A stretch of DNA of 64,000 bases from Persicitalea sp038235275. Lineage in GTDB: Bacteria; Bacteroidota; Bacteroidia; Cytophagales; Spirosomataceae. Each line of letters opens with the position of its first letter. Position 1 is the stretch's first letter. The translations under genes were made by a program, and so were the position numbers. Positions 51,196 through 60,481 of the stretch are shown piece by piece. The stretch lies in NCBI GenBank assembly GCA_038235275.1, contig JBBSUC010000023.1, forward strand, positions 1-64,000. Reading direction: 5' to 3'. A model generated the notes under the pieces. It made no database searches, was not told the origin of the DNA, and worked only from the letters and a program-made list of their open reading frames with translations.

Positions 51196-52437
51196 ATGGA
51201 TAGCTCAATTTTAATAGACTCGTTCGCTGACTTTGCCAGCACGAAATCCATCGATCGTCCCACGATGATCAGCATTTTGGAAGAAGTTTTTCGCACCATG
51301 ATTCGCAAGAAGTACGGGACGGACGACAACTTCGACGTCATCATCAACCCCGAAAACGGGGACCTGGAAATGTGGCGCACCCGCGAAATCGTTGATGACG
51401 ACTCGGAGGACATCTGGGATCATGATAAAATTCCTCTCGCGGAAGCCCGCAAGATTGAAGAAGACTTCGAGGTGGGCGAAGAAGTGGCCGAGGAGGTCAA
51501 ACTCGAGGAGTTTGGTCGCCGTCTTGTGCAAACTGCCCGGCAGACCTTGATCCAAAAGATCAAGGATTTGGAGAAGGAACTTCTTTACGAGAAATATAAG
51601 GATCAGGTCGGTGAGTTGATTACGGGCGAAGTGTATCAAACCCTGCGCCACGAACTGATCGTGCTGGACAACGATGGCAACGAACTCACGATGCCCCGCA
51701 ACGAGCAGATTCCCAAGGATCGTTTCCGCAAGGGTGAAAGCGTGAAGGCCATTATTCACAAAGTGGAAATGAACAACGGGACGCCGCGCGTCACGCTGTC
51801 GCGCACCTCGCCCATGTTCCTGGAACGGTTGTTTGAGATAGAAATTCCCGAAATATACGACGGGCTGATTTCCGTCCGCCGCATCGTGCGTGAGCCGGGC
51901 GACCGCGCCAAAGTAGCCGTGGAATCCTACGACGACCGCATCGATCCCGTGGGGGCTTGCGTGGGCATGAAAGGTTCCCGCATCCACAGCATTGTGCGCG
52001 AGTTGAACAACGAGAACATCGACGTCATCAACTACACTGAGAACCTCGAACTGCTCATCAGCCGTTCGCTAAGTCCGGCCAAGGTCACCTCGATGCACAT
52101 CGACCACGAGACCAAGCGGGTATCGGTTTATCTGAAACCCGATCAGGTTTCACTGGCCATTGGCAAAGGCGGGCAGAACATCAAACTGGCTGGTAAGCTC
52201 GTCGGCATGGAAATCGACGTCTTCCGCGATGTCGAAGAACTAGCCGAAGAAGATGTCGACCTGTCGGAATTTGACGACGAAATAGAAGCCTGGATGATTG
52301 AGGAATTCCGCAAAATTGGGCTCGACACCGCCCGGAGCGTACTGGCCCTCAGCAAAGAGGAACTGGTTCGCCGCACCGATCTGGAAGAAAACACCATTGA
52401 GGAAATCCTCGATATTTTACGCGGAGAGTTTGAGTAA
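51196..52437 (+). CDS. nusA: transcription termination/antitermination factor NusA
   Basis: A 413-residue RNA polymerase-associated factor. An N-terminal domain (LIDSFADFASTKSIDRPTMI, MIRKKYGTDDNFDVIINPEN) is followed by an S1 domain (about residues 135-200) and two KH domains (CVGMKGSRIHSIVRELNNEN and VSLAIGKGGQNIKLAGKLVG). A C-terminal helical segment ends with an acidic stretch (ELAEEDVDLSEFDDEIEAW) and a helix-hairpin-helix-like tail. It is linked to rimP by an 86-bp gap holding a small hairpin and to infB by 93 bp. Confidence 0.97.
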   Translation: MDSSILIDSFADFASTKSIDRPTMISILEEVFRTMIRKKYGTDDNFDVIINPENGDLEMWRTREIVDDDSEDIWDHDKIPLAEARKIEEDFEVGEEVAEEVKLEEFGRRLVQTARQTLIQKIKDLEKELLYEKYKDQVGELITGEVYQTLRHELIVLDNDGNELTMPRNEQIPKDRFRKGESVKAIIHKVEMNNGTPRVTLSRTSPMFLERLFEIEIPEIYDGLISVRRIVREPGDRAKVAVESYDDRIDPVGACVGMKGSRIHSIVRELNNENIDVINYTENLELLISRSLSPAKVTSMHIDHETKRVSVYLKPDQVSLAIGKGGQNIKLAGKLVGMEIDVFRDVEELAEEDVDLSEFDDEIEAWMIEEFRKIGLDTARSVLALSKEELVRRTDLEENTIEEILDILRGEFE

Positions 52438-52530
52438 GAGTTAGGCAGTCGTTTCTTCTGCCCGCCTCCGTTCAGACATTGATTGAGTACATTTATTACC
52501 AATAAAAGATTTTTTTGTTAATTGCTGAAT

Positions 52531-55500
52531 ATGGCAGAAGAAAAAATGATGCGCCTGAGCCAAGTGGCAAGGATCCTGAACGTAGGCACCTCTACGATTG
52601 TGGACTACTTGTCTGCCGAAGGCTTCAAGGTGGAGTCCAATCCGAATACCAAGCTGGATGCTTCCCAACTCAGTTCCTTAGCGAAGGAATATGGGGCGGA
52701 CAAGCTGATGAATTCGGGTGGGCGGCAAAAATCAGCCGCCGAACCCGAACCCGAAAAAAAGGAAGTCAAGCAGAGCAACGAGGACGAGGTGCTGTATTTC
52801 CGCACCCCACCTGCGGCCGTTGCGGAGAAAAAAGAGGAGAAGCCCGTCGAGAAGCCGGTTGAGGAAAAAAACTTCCCGATCGAAGCTAAATTGCCCGGTA
52901 TCAAGGTGGTAGGCAAGATTGACCTTGATGGCCGCAGGCCCGTAGCGGCACCCAAGCCTGCTCCGGTGGCGAAGGAAGAACCCGTGGCCCCTCAGCCCGT
53001 GGCCGTGTCTCCCGAGCCTGAACCCGTAGCCAAAGCGCCTGAAATTAAAGAGGAATCGGCGACACCGAAGCCCGAGCCAGTCAGAGAGCCGCCCGTCGAA
53101 GCGGTGAAACCCGCCGAACCCGCGGCGAAGCCAGCGGTTGAAGCGTCTGCCGCCGAAACTCCGGTTGCCGAGCCGTCGGCCGCTGTTCGGCCGACCGTTG
53201 AAAAAGCTCCAGAAGTCAGCGTAGAAAAATCAGTAGAAAAACCAGCGGTGGCGGAGCCAAAGCCTGCTACGGCAGAAAAGGTGGACGCTAAGTCTCCCAA
53301 AATGGAGGCAGCCCCTGCCGAAGAAGCGGACGAAGATGACGACGAGGTCATCGAAGCCAAAGGCAAGCAGCTACGCGGTCTGAAAGTAGTGGGCAAAATC
53401 GAACTGCCCTCCGAAAGAACCAAAAAGAAAGACGGTACGACGGGCGAAACCAGCGACAAGAAACGCCGCCGTAAGCGCAAGCGTATTCGCGACAACCGCA
53501 GCGAAGCAACACCCGTAGCAGGCGCGGCCACGGCCACGAGTACACCCGTACCCCGCACCACCACGACGGCAAAAAGCACGACTAGTCCGGCTTCGGCTGG
53601 TACCGCCGCGCGCGCCAAATCGACATCGACCCGCCGGGGCGGACGCCGCGAGGAGGTTTCTGATAAGGAAGTGGCCGACAACATCAAGGCCACGATGGCT
53701 CGCATGGGCAGCGGTACCGTAACCCAGCAACGCGGCCGCGCCGCTCGTAACCGTCGCCGCGACCGCGCCGACCAGGACGATAGCGGATTCGATCAGAACG
53801 AAACTAAGATCTTACGCGTAACCGAGTACATCTCGGCCAACGAACTGGCTTCCCTCATGGATGTCAGCGTGCAGGAGGTGATTTCGGTCTGTTTGAGCAT
53901 GGGCATGTTCGTGTCGATCAATCAGCGTATCGACGCCGAGGCAATAACCTTTATTGCCGATGAATTCGGCTTCGAAGTGGAGTTTATATCCGCCGAGGAA
54001 GAAATTCAAAATGAGGTGGTGGACATCGTGGATGAGCCCGCCGATATGGTAGAACGCGCTCCCATTGTCACTATCATGGGCCACGTGGACCACGGTAAAA
54101 CTTCGCTACTCGACTACATCCGCTCCGAAAACGTCGCCAGCGGTGAGGCGGGCGGTATCACCCAGCACATTGGCGCGTACAGCGTTCAGACCAAGTCTGG
54201 CAAGCAAGTCACGTTCCTGGATACGCCCGGTCACGAAGCCTTTACGGCCATGCGGGCACGGGGAGCCAAGGTCACCGACGTGGTTATCGTCGTGATTGCG
54301 GCGGACGACAGCGTGATGCCGCAGACGCGGGAAGCTATCAACCACGCGCAGGTAGCGGGCGTTCCCATCGTTTTTGCGTTCAGCAAAGTCGATAAAGCGG
54401 GTGCCAATACCGAAAAAATTCGTGAAGAACTCTCGCAAATGAACTACCTGGTCGAAGACTGGGGGGGCAAATATCAATCACAGGAAATCTCGTCGAAGTC
54501 TGGTATGGGAATCGACGATTTATTGGAAAAAGTTTTGCTCGAAGCTGAGCTGCTCGAACTCCAAGCCAATCCTAACCGCCGCGCGGTGGGAACGGTGGTA
54601 GAGGCATCACTGGACAAAGGACGTGGCTACGTTACCACGATTCTGGTGCAGTCCGGTACGCTGAAAGTCGGCGATATCATCCTGGCCGGCGCGCACCACG
54701 GTCGCGTGAAGGCTATGACTGACCATCTTGGCAAGAAATTGAAAAAAGCCGGGCCTTCCGATCCGGTGCAAGTACTGGGTCTGAACGGCGCTCCCCAGTC
54801 GGGCGATAAGTTCAACGTCATGGAGCAGGAGCGCGACGCCCGCGAATTGGCTACCAAACGCGAGCAAATCCTCCGTGAGCAAACCATCCGTTCCCGCAAG
54901 CACATTACGCTGGAAGAGATCGGACGACGTAAAGCCATCGGCTCATTCAAAGAACTCAACCTGATCGTAAAAGGCGATGTGGACGGTTCGGTGGAAGCCC
55001 TTTCGGACTCGCTGCTGCAACTTTCCACTTCTGAGATTCAGGTCAACACCATCCACAAGGCGGTGGGACAAATTTCGGAATCGGACGTCAACCTGGCCAT
55101 TGCCTCCGATGCCATTATCGTCGGCTTCCAGGTGCGGCCGTCGCCGAGTGCGAAGCGCATGGCGGAGCAGGAGCAGATCGAAATCCGCCACTACTCGGTC
55201 ATTTACCAGGCCATCGATGAGATAAAAGATGCTATGACGGGCATGTTAGCCCCGACGGTAGAAGAAACTGTGACCGGCAATATCGAAATCCGCGAGGTTT
55301 TCAAGATCAGCCGCGTGGGTACCATTGCGGGTTGTTACGTGACGGACGGATTTGTGAAGCGAAACAACAAGATTCGCATCATCCGCGACGGCATCGTGAT
55401 CCACATGGGTGAAATCGACTCACTGAAACGCTTCAAAGACGATGTGACCGAAGTGCGGTCGGGCTACGAATGTGGTTTGAACATCAAAAATTTCAACGAT

Positions 55501-55569
55501 ATCGAAGAAGGCGACATAATCGAGAGTTTCGAGCTGCGTGAGGTGAAACGGACGCTCAAAGATAGTTGA
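52531..55569 (+). CDS. infB: translation initiation factor IF-2
   Basis: A 1012-residue GTPase that places fMet-tRNA on the 30S subunit. ATG 52531 (MAEEKMMRLSQVARILNVGT) is the start; a TTG three codons upstream is unlikely. The N-terminal IF2_N motif is followed by about 400 residues rich in Pro, Ala, Glu and Lys, then basic Arg-rich stretches (KKRRRKRKRIRDNR, RGRAARNRRRDRADQ). The G domain has G1 GHVDHGKTS (from Gly517), DTPGHEAFTAMRARGAKVTD and FSKVDKAGANTEK (G4). Domains II-IV follow to the C-terminus. The long N-terminal region is typical of Bacteroidota IF2. A GC-rich stem-loop and a terminator follow. Confidence 0.98.
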   Translation: MAEEKMMRLSQVARILNVGTSTIVDYLSAEGFKVESNPNTKLDASQLSSLAKEYGADKLMNSGGRQKSAAEPEPEKKEVKQSNEDEVLYFRTPPAAVAEKKEEKPVEKPVEEKNFPIEAKLPGIKVVGKIDLDGRRPVAAPKPAPVAKEEPVAPQPVAVSPEPEPVAKAPEIKEESATPKPEPVREPPVEAVKPAEPAAKPAVEASAAETPVAEPSAAVRPTVEKAPEVSVEKSVEKPAVAEPKPATAEKVDAKSPKMEAAPAEEADEDDDEVIEAKGKQLRGLKVVGKIELPSERTKKKDGTTGETSDKKRRRKRKRIRDNRSEATPVAGAATATSTPVPRTTTTAKSTTSPASAGTAARAKSTSTRRGGRREEVSDKEVADNIKATMARMGSGTVTQQRGRAARNRRRDRADQDDSGFDQNETKILRVTEYISANELASLMDVSVQEVISVCLSMGMFVSINQRIDAEAITFIADEFGFEVEFISAEEEIQNEVVDIVDEPADMVERAPIVTIMGHVDHGKTSLLDYIRSENVASGEAGGITQHIGAYSVQTKSGKQVTFLDTPGHEAFTAMRARGAKVTDVVIVVIAADDSVMPQTREAINHAQVAGVPIVFAFSKVDKAGANTEKIREELSQMNYLVEDWGGKYQSQEISSKSGMGIDDLLEKVLLEAELLELQANPNRRAVGTVVEASLDKGRGYVTTILVQSGTLKVGDIILAGAHHGRVKAMTDHLGKKLKKAGPSDPVQVLGLNGAPQSGDKFNVMEQERDARELATKREQILREQTIRSRKHITLEEIGRRKAIGSFKELNLIVKGDVDGSVEALSDSLLQLSTSEIQVNTIHKAVGQISESDVNLAIASDAIIVGFQVRPSPSAKRMAEQEQIEIRHYSVIYQAIDEIKDAMTGMLAPTVEETVTGNIEIREVFKISRVGTIAGCYVTDGFVKRNNKIRIIRDGIVIHMGEIDSLKRFKDDVTEVRSGYECGLNIKNFNDIEEGDIIESFELREVKRTLKDS

Positions 55570-55597
55570 GGCGGCGGGGCACCCCGAGGCAGCCGCC
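55570..55597 (+). other. GC-rich stem-loop directly after infB
   Basis: GGCGGC (55570-55575) pairs with GCCGCC (55592-55597), enclosing a second small hairpin GGGGCACCCC (55576-55585). It overlaps the infB stop region and could protect the mRNA 3' end or slow polymerase ahead of the terminator at 55683. Confidence 0.5.
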
Positions 55598-55682
55598 CGG
55601 GCAGTTGAGAGTTTTCAGTGCTCTTTCTTTGTAAAGTGTGTCAAGATTCTTAATTCATTGACAACCATCAAATCACTATTAC

Positions 55683-55712
55683 AAAAAGCAGGCTTTTGGG
55701 CCTGCTTTTTTT
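55683..55712 (+). terminator. intrinsic terminator of the rimP-nusA-infB operon
   Basis: AAAAAGCAGGC (55683-55693) and GCCTGCTTTTTTT (55700-55712) make an 11-bp stem with a 6-nt loop followed by a T-run. The A-run on the 5' side makes it potentially bidirectional. Confidence 0.9.
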
Positions 55713-55825
55713 GTGACCTTTCGTGTAAGGACGGGGAAACGATTTATTTTTGGAAAAAACAATTGTGGGAAAGGCACAGTTTTTTATCTATCAATAATCC
55801 CTAAAAACTCATCAACAAACATTTT

Positions 55826-56158
55826 ATGGAGAACGAAAATAAAGTCAAAAACACGCAGGATAACTCGCTGGCCCACGCTATAAACGAAGAGAAGGAGGGT
55901 AAGCCAAAAACCTATGATCCTGACCGTTACGTGCTTACTAATGACAGTAAGCAGGAGTATGAACCTGAAAAGCCGTTGGAGCAGAAAGAACCCAACGAGG
56001 GATACAGCACCAACCCGGCTCAGGGAAAGGAAGAAGCTTCCCTCCATCTGGCCGACGAAGATATGGATCGCCGCCCGGACGATCCGATGAAAGAAGCTGA
56101 AAACTTAAAAGAGAGCTTCGAGAAAAGCCAGAAAACTTCCGCCAAAGCAACAGAATAA
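55826..56158 (+). CDS. small acidic disordered protein 1
   Basis: A 110-residue, very hydrophilic protein (rich in Glu, Lys, Asp, Asn, Pro) with almost no hydrophobic core, so probably intrinsically disordered. It has no signal peptide. Motifs such as PDRYVLTNDSKQEYEPEKP and LADEDMDRRPDDPMKEAENL do not match a family I know. A TATTTTTG (55745-55752) upstream may be a -7 element. With the next gene, 54 bp downstream, it forms a pair of similar proteins, perhaps stress or desiccation protectants. Confidence 0.65.
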   Translation: MENENKVKNTQDNSLAHAINEEKEGKPKTYDPDRYVLTNDSKQEYEPEKPLEQKEPNEGYSTNPAQGKEEASLHLADEDMDRRPDDPMKEAENLKESFEKSQKTSAKATE

Positions 56159-56212
56159 CCTGAGACGGATTATACTTATTGTAATCATTTAATTTTCTAA
56201 AAAAACATAATC

Positions 56213-56512
56213 ATGCAAGACAGCAAGAACAAGAATCCAGAAAAAAAATACGTACAAAACGAAGAAGATAGCCAGCGAATCGACGAGGAGCGAGTGGTAC
56301 AAACCCACTCAAATCTAGGATTGGTAGATGCTCGTCCGGGAGAAAGCACCTTTGAAACGGGTACTAAGAATCACAGCACCCAACTGGATCATGCTTTCGA
56401 TGAAGTCCCTGAATCTATTATGGACGAGGTAGCCCTGGAAGATGACCTGTCGGAGGTAGTCACGATCAGTAAAGACAACACGGACGTTGAAGTACCCAGG
56501 GAAGAGCAATAA
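56213..56512 (+). CDS. small acidic disordered protein 2
   Basis: A 99-residue hydrophilic protein (MQDSKNKNPEKKYVQNEEDS at the start, VALEDDLSEVVTISKDNTDV near the end). It is acidic, lacks Cys and Trp, and has no signal peptide. It shares composition and the Asn/Lys/Glu-rich opening with its upstream neighbour but not obvious alignment. Function unknown. It is convergent with the esterase lipoprotein gene, 12 bp apart. Confidence 0.62.
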   Translation: MQDSKNKNPEKKYVQNEEDSQRIDEERVVQTHSNLGLVDARPGESTFETGTKNHSTQLDHAFDEVPESIMDEVALEDDLSEVVTISKDNTDVEVPREEQ

Positions 56513-56524
56513 TTCCCACCGGGA

Positions 56525-57397
56525 TTACTGATAAGCCTCCATGATGTACTCGGCGGCCCGCTTGGCCGAAAGTTCGTGGGTTTCGCCCTCTAAGAGGTGA
56601 AATGCATAAGGAACTTTCAGCAAACGGAGCTTGTCGGCGAGGAGTTGGCCTTGCCGGGGAGAAACCAGTTCATCGTCTTGCCCGTACACTAGGATGGTGC
56701 GCGGAGAGCGAGAGGTAACCAGATAAAAGGGGCTGTCGTTCTTGAAAATGTCGATTGGTCCACCGTAGGCATTGCCCGTTAGTAATTCCACTTTCGACCA
56801 TAAGGTTTTATCGAGCCAGGCCCGGAGTGAAAGTTCGGTGGGGGCCGAAGCGGCTATCACCGAACTGATGGTCGTTTCGGTTGATCTATAGGCGTACGTA
56901 AGGGCGATATGCCCACCTGCACTAAATCCGGCTAGGCGAAAATGGTCTTTCCTGATGTTGAATTTTTCGGCATTTTTTGTCAAAAATCCTACCGCACTGG
57001 CCAAATCGGTCAGTTGCAGGGAAAGGAGATTGTTCTTGCCGCTGCTCACCCGGTAATTGATATTGACAATAGCCAGGTTTTTTCTCTGCTCTTTTAAAAG
57101 ATCGACCGTCGGTTTCAGAAATGATTTATCGCCGCTTACCCAGCCACCTCCGTGCAGCAGGATAACGACTTCGGCGGGCGCGCTGTCGGCGGCTACGGGT
57201 AGATGCAGATCAAGCGTTAGGTTCTTAATTTCCCCGAACTCCACATCCATTTTTTCGTTATAGCCTTTAATGGGGCTATTGAGATGAGAGCCGTTGGTCT
57301 CAATGCCCAGTATTTCGCAGCTCGAAAGACAGGTAACGCAGAAAATCATCAAGACAAAACCCCACCCTCTTCCGGCACAAAACCCGTTTCGCTTCAT
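56525..57397 (-). CDS. alpha/beta hydrolase (BD-FAE-like) lipoprotein
   Basis: A 290-residue esterase-like protein. ATG 57397 (MKRNGFCAGRGWGFVLMIFC) gives a basic signal and lipobox LSSC (Cys27); an 8-codon upstream extension is less likely. The hydrolase core has VVILLHGGGWVSGDKSF (oxyanion HGGG), nucleophile Ser in LAGFSAGGHIALTYA, Asp in VYGQDDELVSP and His in EGETHELSAK. This is the HSL/BD-FAE-type arrangement found in carbohydrate or aryl esterases. It is 30 bp downstream of the second GMC gene on the same strand, so it may share its transcript. Confidence 0.88.
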   Translation of the reverse strand: MKRNGFCAGRGWGFVLMIFCVTCLSSCEILGIETNGSHLNSPIKGYNEKMDVEFGEIKNLTLDLHLPVAADSAPAEVVILLHGGGWVSGDKSFLKPTVDLLKEQRKNLAIVNINYRVSSGKNNLLSLQLTDLASAVGFLTKNAEKFNIRKDHFRLAGFSAGGHIALTYAYRSTETTISSVIAASAPTELSLRAWLDKTLWSKVELLTGNAYGGPIDIFKNDSPFYLVTSRSPRTILVYGQDDELVSPRQGQLLADKLRLLKVPYAFHLLEGETHELSAKRAAEYIMEAYQ

Positions 57398-57427
57398 TTC
57401 AATTGGATTGATCCAAGCCAAAATTAC

Positions 57428-59143
57428 TCATAAATCTCCTTTTTTCAACGCATTGGCTGCATGATCCACCGCCCGGGCGGTCAACGCCATGAAAGTGATG
57501 GAGGGATTCTGGTTTCCCACCGAAGTCATGCAAGCTCCATCGGTGACAAAGATATTTTTAACGGCATGTAGTTGATTCCACTCGTTCAGGAGTGAAGTCT
57601 TGGGGTCGCGCCCCATACGGACACCGCCCATCTCGTGAATATCCAGCCCCGGAGCCTGTCCGGTATCGTAGGCGTTGATGTTTTTGCAACCCGCCGTTTC
57701 CAGCATTTCTGAACCCTGCGCCAAAAAATCGTCCCTCATCTTGTAGTCATTATCGTCGTATCCGACGGAGGTAACGAGCAGGGGTACGCCCCAGTCGTCT
57801 TTTTGGTCGGTACTAAGGCGCACGTGGTTGGATTCTTTGGGGATGGTTTCCCCCTGCATCTGCATGAATACCCGCCAGCCGCCGGGATCACTCAGGTTAT
57901 CTTTGAACTCTGCCCCGAAGCCCCGCCGCCCCAAACCCTGTTCCCAGCCGCTGCGGGCCGCGCTGAACGCCACCATGTAGCCCCGCTGGAAACCCAGGTT
58001 CTGCGACTCGCGCAGGTTGCGGAAGGCAGGCATAAAGACCGATGTCGGACGACGGCCGTAATAGTAGCCGTCCTCGAAGCCGTCCATCGACGCCACGATA
58101 TTACCCCGGTAGTTGTGAAAAGCCACGTACTTGCCCAGCAAGCCGTTGTCGTTCCCCAAGCCGTTGGGAAAGCGATTCGATTTGGAATTCAGCAGAATTA
58201 AATTTGAATTGAGCGCCGCCGCGTTGACAAAAATAATCTTGGCGAAATACTCCGTCTCTTCTTTGGTATGGGCGTCGATCACCTTCACCCCCGAGGCCTT
58301 GCCCACGCCTTTGTCGTAAATAATAGAGGAAACTACCGAATCGGGCCGAACTGTCAAATTCCCGGTTTTCTCAGCCCAGGGCAGGGTGGAGGAGTTCGAA
58401 CTGAAATAGCCGCCGTAAGGACAGCCTCGGTAGCAGAGGTGCCGCGCCTGGCACTGACCGCGTCCCTGCGCCAAATGCACTTCCTTGGGTTGGGTCAAAT
58501 GGGCGCAGCGCCCGATGATGACGGGACGGTCGGCGTAACGGGCCATGATTTTTTGCTGCATACTCTTCTCCACGCAGTTGAGGTCCCAGGCGGGCAGAAA
58601 CTCCCCGTCGGGCAGGCTGTCGATGCCGTCGCGGTTACCGCTAATGCCCACGAATTTCTCCACGTGGCTGTACCAAGGGGCAATATCCTTGTAGCGGATG
58701 GGCCAGTCCACCGCGAAGCCATCGCGGGCCGGACCTTCGAACTCGAAGTCGCTCCACCGCTGGGTCTGCCGCGCCCAAATAAGCGACTTGCCGCCCACCT
58801 GGTAGCCGCGAATCCAGTCGAAGGGCTTTTCCTGAACGTAGGGATGTTCGCCATCTTTCACGAAAAACTGTTCGGTGGCTTCATCAAAAGCGTAACAGCG
58901 GTTGACGATTGGGTTTTCGGCTTTTTGGGCCAGCGGGTCGCGCAGATGATGCGGAAAATCCCAGGGATTGAGCATGGCCGTGGGGTAATCGGTTACGTGC
59001 TTCACCATGCGGCCTCTTTCCAGCACAAGCGTTTTTAATCCCTTCTCACAGAGTTCTTTGGCGGCCCAGCCCCCACTGATTCCCGAGCCGATAACGATGG
59101 CGTCGTACGAATTTTGCTGTTTGGCTTTTAGGTTAAGGTTCAA
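57428..59143 (-). CDS. GMC family oxidoreductase (second paralogue)
   Basis: A 571-residue FAD dehydrogenase, strongly similar to the one at 1261-2973 (shared blocks YDAIVIGSGISGGWAAKEL, PYVQEKPFDWIRGYQVGGKS, GPARDGFAV and APGLDIHEMGGVRMG). A TTG at 59143 is taken as start because it matches the paralogue's length and N-terminus. The frame continues upstream to 59308 only through an ATTCATAA-type repeat and the end of the acyltransferase gene. The C-terminus has NPSITFMALTARAVDH with the catalytic Asn/His region. Unlike the first copy, no subunit-3 gene is adjacent, so it may use the distant one or act alone. Confidence 0.9.
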   Translation of the reverse strand: MNLNLKAKQQNSYDAIVIGSGISGGWAAKELCEKGLKTLVLERGRMVKHVTDYPTAMLNPWDFPHHLRDPLAQKAENPIVNRCYAFDEATEQFFVKDGEHPYVQEKPFDWIRGYQVGGKSLIWARQTQRWSDFEFEGPARDGFAVDWPIRYKDIAPWYSHVEKFVGISGNRDGIDSLPDGEFLPAWDLNCVEKSMQQKIMARYADRPVIIGRCAHLTQPKEVHLAQGRGQCQARHLCYRGCPYGGYFSSNSSTLPWAEKTGNLTVRPDSVVSSIIYDKGVGKASGVKVIDAHTKEETEYFAKIIFVNAAALNSNLILLNSKSNRFPNGLGNDNGLLGKYVAFHNYRGNIVASMDGFEDGYYYGRRPTSVFMPAFRNLRESQNLGFQRGYMVAFSAARSGWEQGLGRRGFGAEFKDNLSDPGGWRVFMQMQGETIPKESNHVRLSTDQKDDWGVPLLVTSVGYDDNDYKMRDDFLAQGSEMLETAGCKNINAYDTGQAPGLDIHEMGGVRMGRDPKTSLLNEWNQLHAVKNIFVTDGACMTSVGNQNPSITFMALTARAVDHAANALKKGDL

Positions 59144-59256
59144 AAGGCAGGAATTATGAATTATGAGACATGAATTATGACTAGGCTGGCGAACCAGATA
59201 CGCAAAGCGACGATTGGAAGGTACAAACTGGAAAAGAAATGAACCCAATAAGGTCT

Positions 59257-60447
59257 CTAGATTCTGATGAACAGCTTTTTCTTGTACATCCAGTATAAAA
59301 TAAGCCATTGCATGGCCAGGATTACTGAGCCGCTAATTAGAGTTTTATAGGGTTCACCAAATAACAGATCGTACTGCTGACTTACATTGATGCGGAATGA
59401 GTCGTCGATGAAGCCGACTACGGTGTGGGCCAGTAGGTAAGCGGCGATCGAGTTCATGCCTACGATTACCAACGGGAAAAAGGCACGCTGTGTTTTCTGA
59501 ACATCAACTACGTAATAAAAAGCGGCCAGTAACACAAAACACCAGCCACCGCTAAACAAAGTCCAGGCGGGTGTCCATATACGCTTTACGATGGGGTTTA
59601 CTCCGGTAAATTGCAAAAGTATGGCCAGGGCGAATAGGCTCACCGCTGTGACAACCAATCGACGCAGGAGCCACGAAGCGGATGCGCTGCTTTTTAGCCA
59701 GCGTCCGGCGAGCAAGCCCAAAATCATGGTGCCCAGCGTGGGAATGAAGCTCAGCGTGGCATAGCCTCCGCCGTTGAAGACGAAGGGTTTTTCCCTGGAA
59801 AAAAGATTCAAAAACCAGCGATCGAAGGCCCAGGCGGCGTTGGTGTTTTTGTTCCAATGCGCCGCAAAACCGTTCAGATGATGTTCCCAATCGGCGGTAA
59901 TGCCCGTTTGCGACCAGTCGAAGTCCGGCCCTGGCAGTGGATAAAAGGCGAACAAAGCCCAGTAGCCAATTAAGATCACCGCCAAAGCTATCCAGGAGGT
60001 GCGCTCGGAACGAAAGCCCAGCGCGTACAGAAAGGGATAGCCCAATCCGATCTGCGTGAGCGTGTCCTCAAAGGTGAAGTTGGTTTGGCTGCGGGACATG
60101 GAACGCAGGAATATCCCCAGCAGAATCAGCACCAAAGCCCGGCGCAGGGTGCGCAGCCAAAGGTACGTTTGGCTGTGGCCGCGCGTGGCCCGGCTGGCGA
60201 TGGAATAGGGGAGGGCCACACCCACCAGAAACGTAAACGAAGGCTGGATCAGATCGTGCAGCGAACACCCCACCCAGGCTACGTGGCTCTGCTGGTAACC
60301 CAGAAACGCCCAAAATGCATTTTCGGGCAGGGCTTCGGCTACGTGGCTGAACTCCAGCACCTCGGCCATCATCAGCAACATGACCAGGCCCCGGTAGGCA
60401 TCCACCGACGATACGCGTTGCGAAATGGGACTATTGAGGGTTGCCAA
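59257..60447 (-). CDS. DUF5009 / HGSNAT-like membrane acyltransferase
   Basis: A 396-residue protein with about ten membrane helices. The opening VDAYRGLVMLLMMAEVLEF and the HDLIQPSFTFLVGVALPYSI segment, with its conserved His and Asp, are characteristic of the heparan-alpha-glucosaminide N-acetyltransferase/DUF5009 group. RRALVLILLGIFLRSM and MNSIAAYLLAHTVVGFIDD follow. It may acetylate a glycan in or across the inner membrane. The start is a TTG at 60447 with a stop just upstream and no suitable ATG. The next gene, 113 bp downstream, is the second GMC dehydrogenase. Confidence 0.85.
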   Translation of the reverse strand: MATLNSPISQRVSSVDAYRGLVMLLMMAEVLEFSHVAEALPENAFWAFLGYQQSHVAWVGCSLHDLIQPSFTFLVGVALPYSIASRATRGHSQTYLWLRTLRRALVLILLGIFLRSMSRSQTNFTFEDTLTQIGLGYPFLYALGFRSERTSWIALAVILIGYWALFAFYPLPGPDFDWSQTGITADWEHHLNGFAAHWNKNTNAAWAFDRWFLNLFSREKPFVFNGGGYATLSFIPTLGTMILGLLAGRWLKSSASASWLLRRLVVTAVSLFALAILLQFTGVNPIVKRIWTPAWTLFSGGWCFVLLAAFYYVVDVQKTQRAFFPLVIVGMNSIAAYLLAHTVVGFIDDSFRINVSQQYDLLFGEPYKTLISGSVILAMQWLILYWMYKKKLFIRI

Positions 60448-60481
60448 TGATTAGAAATTTGAAAGATTTTTTTTAAAAAAT

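Noticed and set aside
52740..53340. Repetitive coding DNA in infB considered as a tandem repeat element
   Set aside because: It encodes the usual low-complexity N-terminal extension of Bacteroidota IF-2, with no exact DNA repeat unit.
52992..53705. Ser/Ala/Val-rich frame antisense to infB
   Set aside because: It is the mirror of the Pro-Ala-Glu-Lys-rich IF-2 region, whose repetitive composition keeps other frames open.
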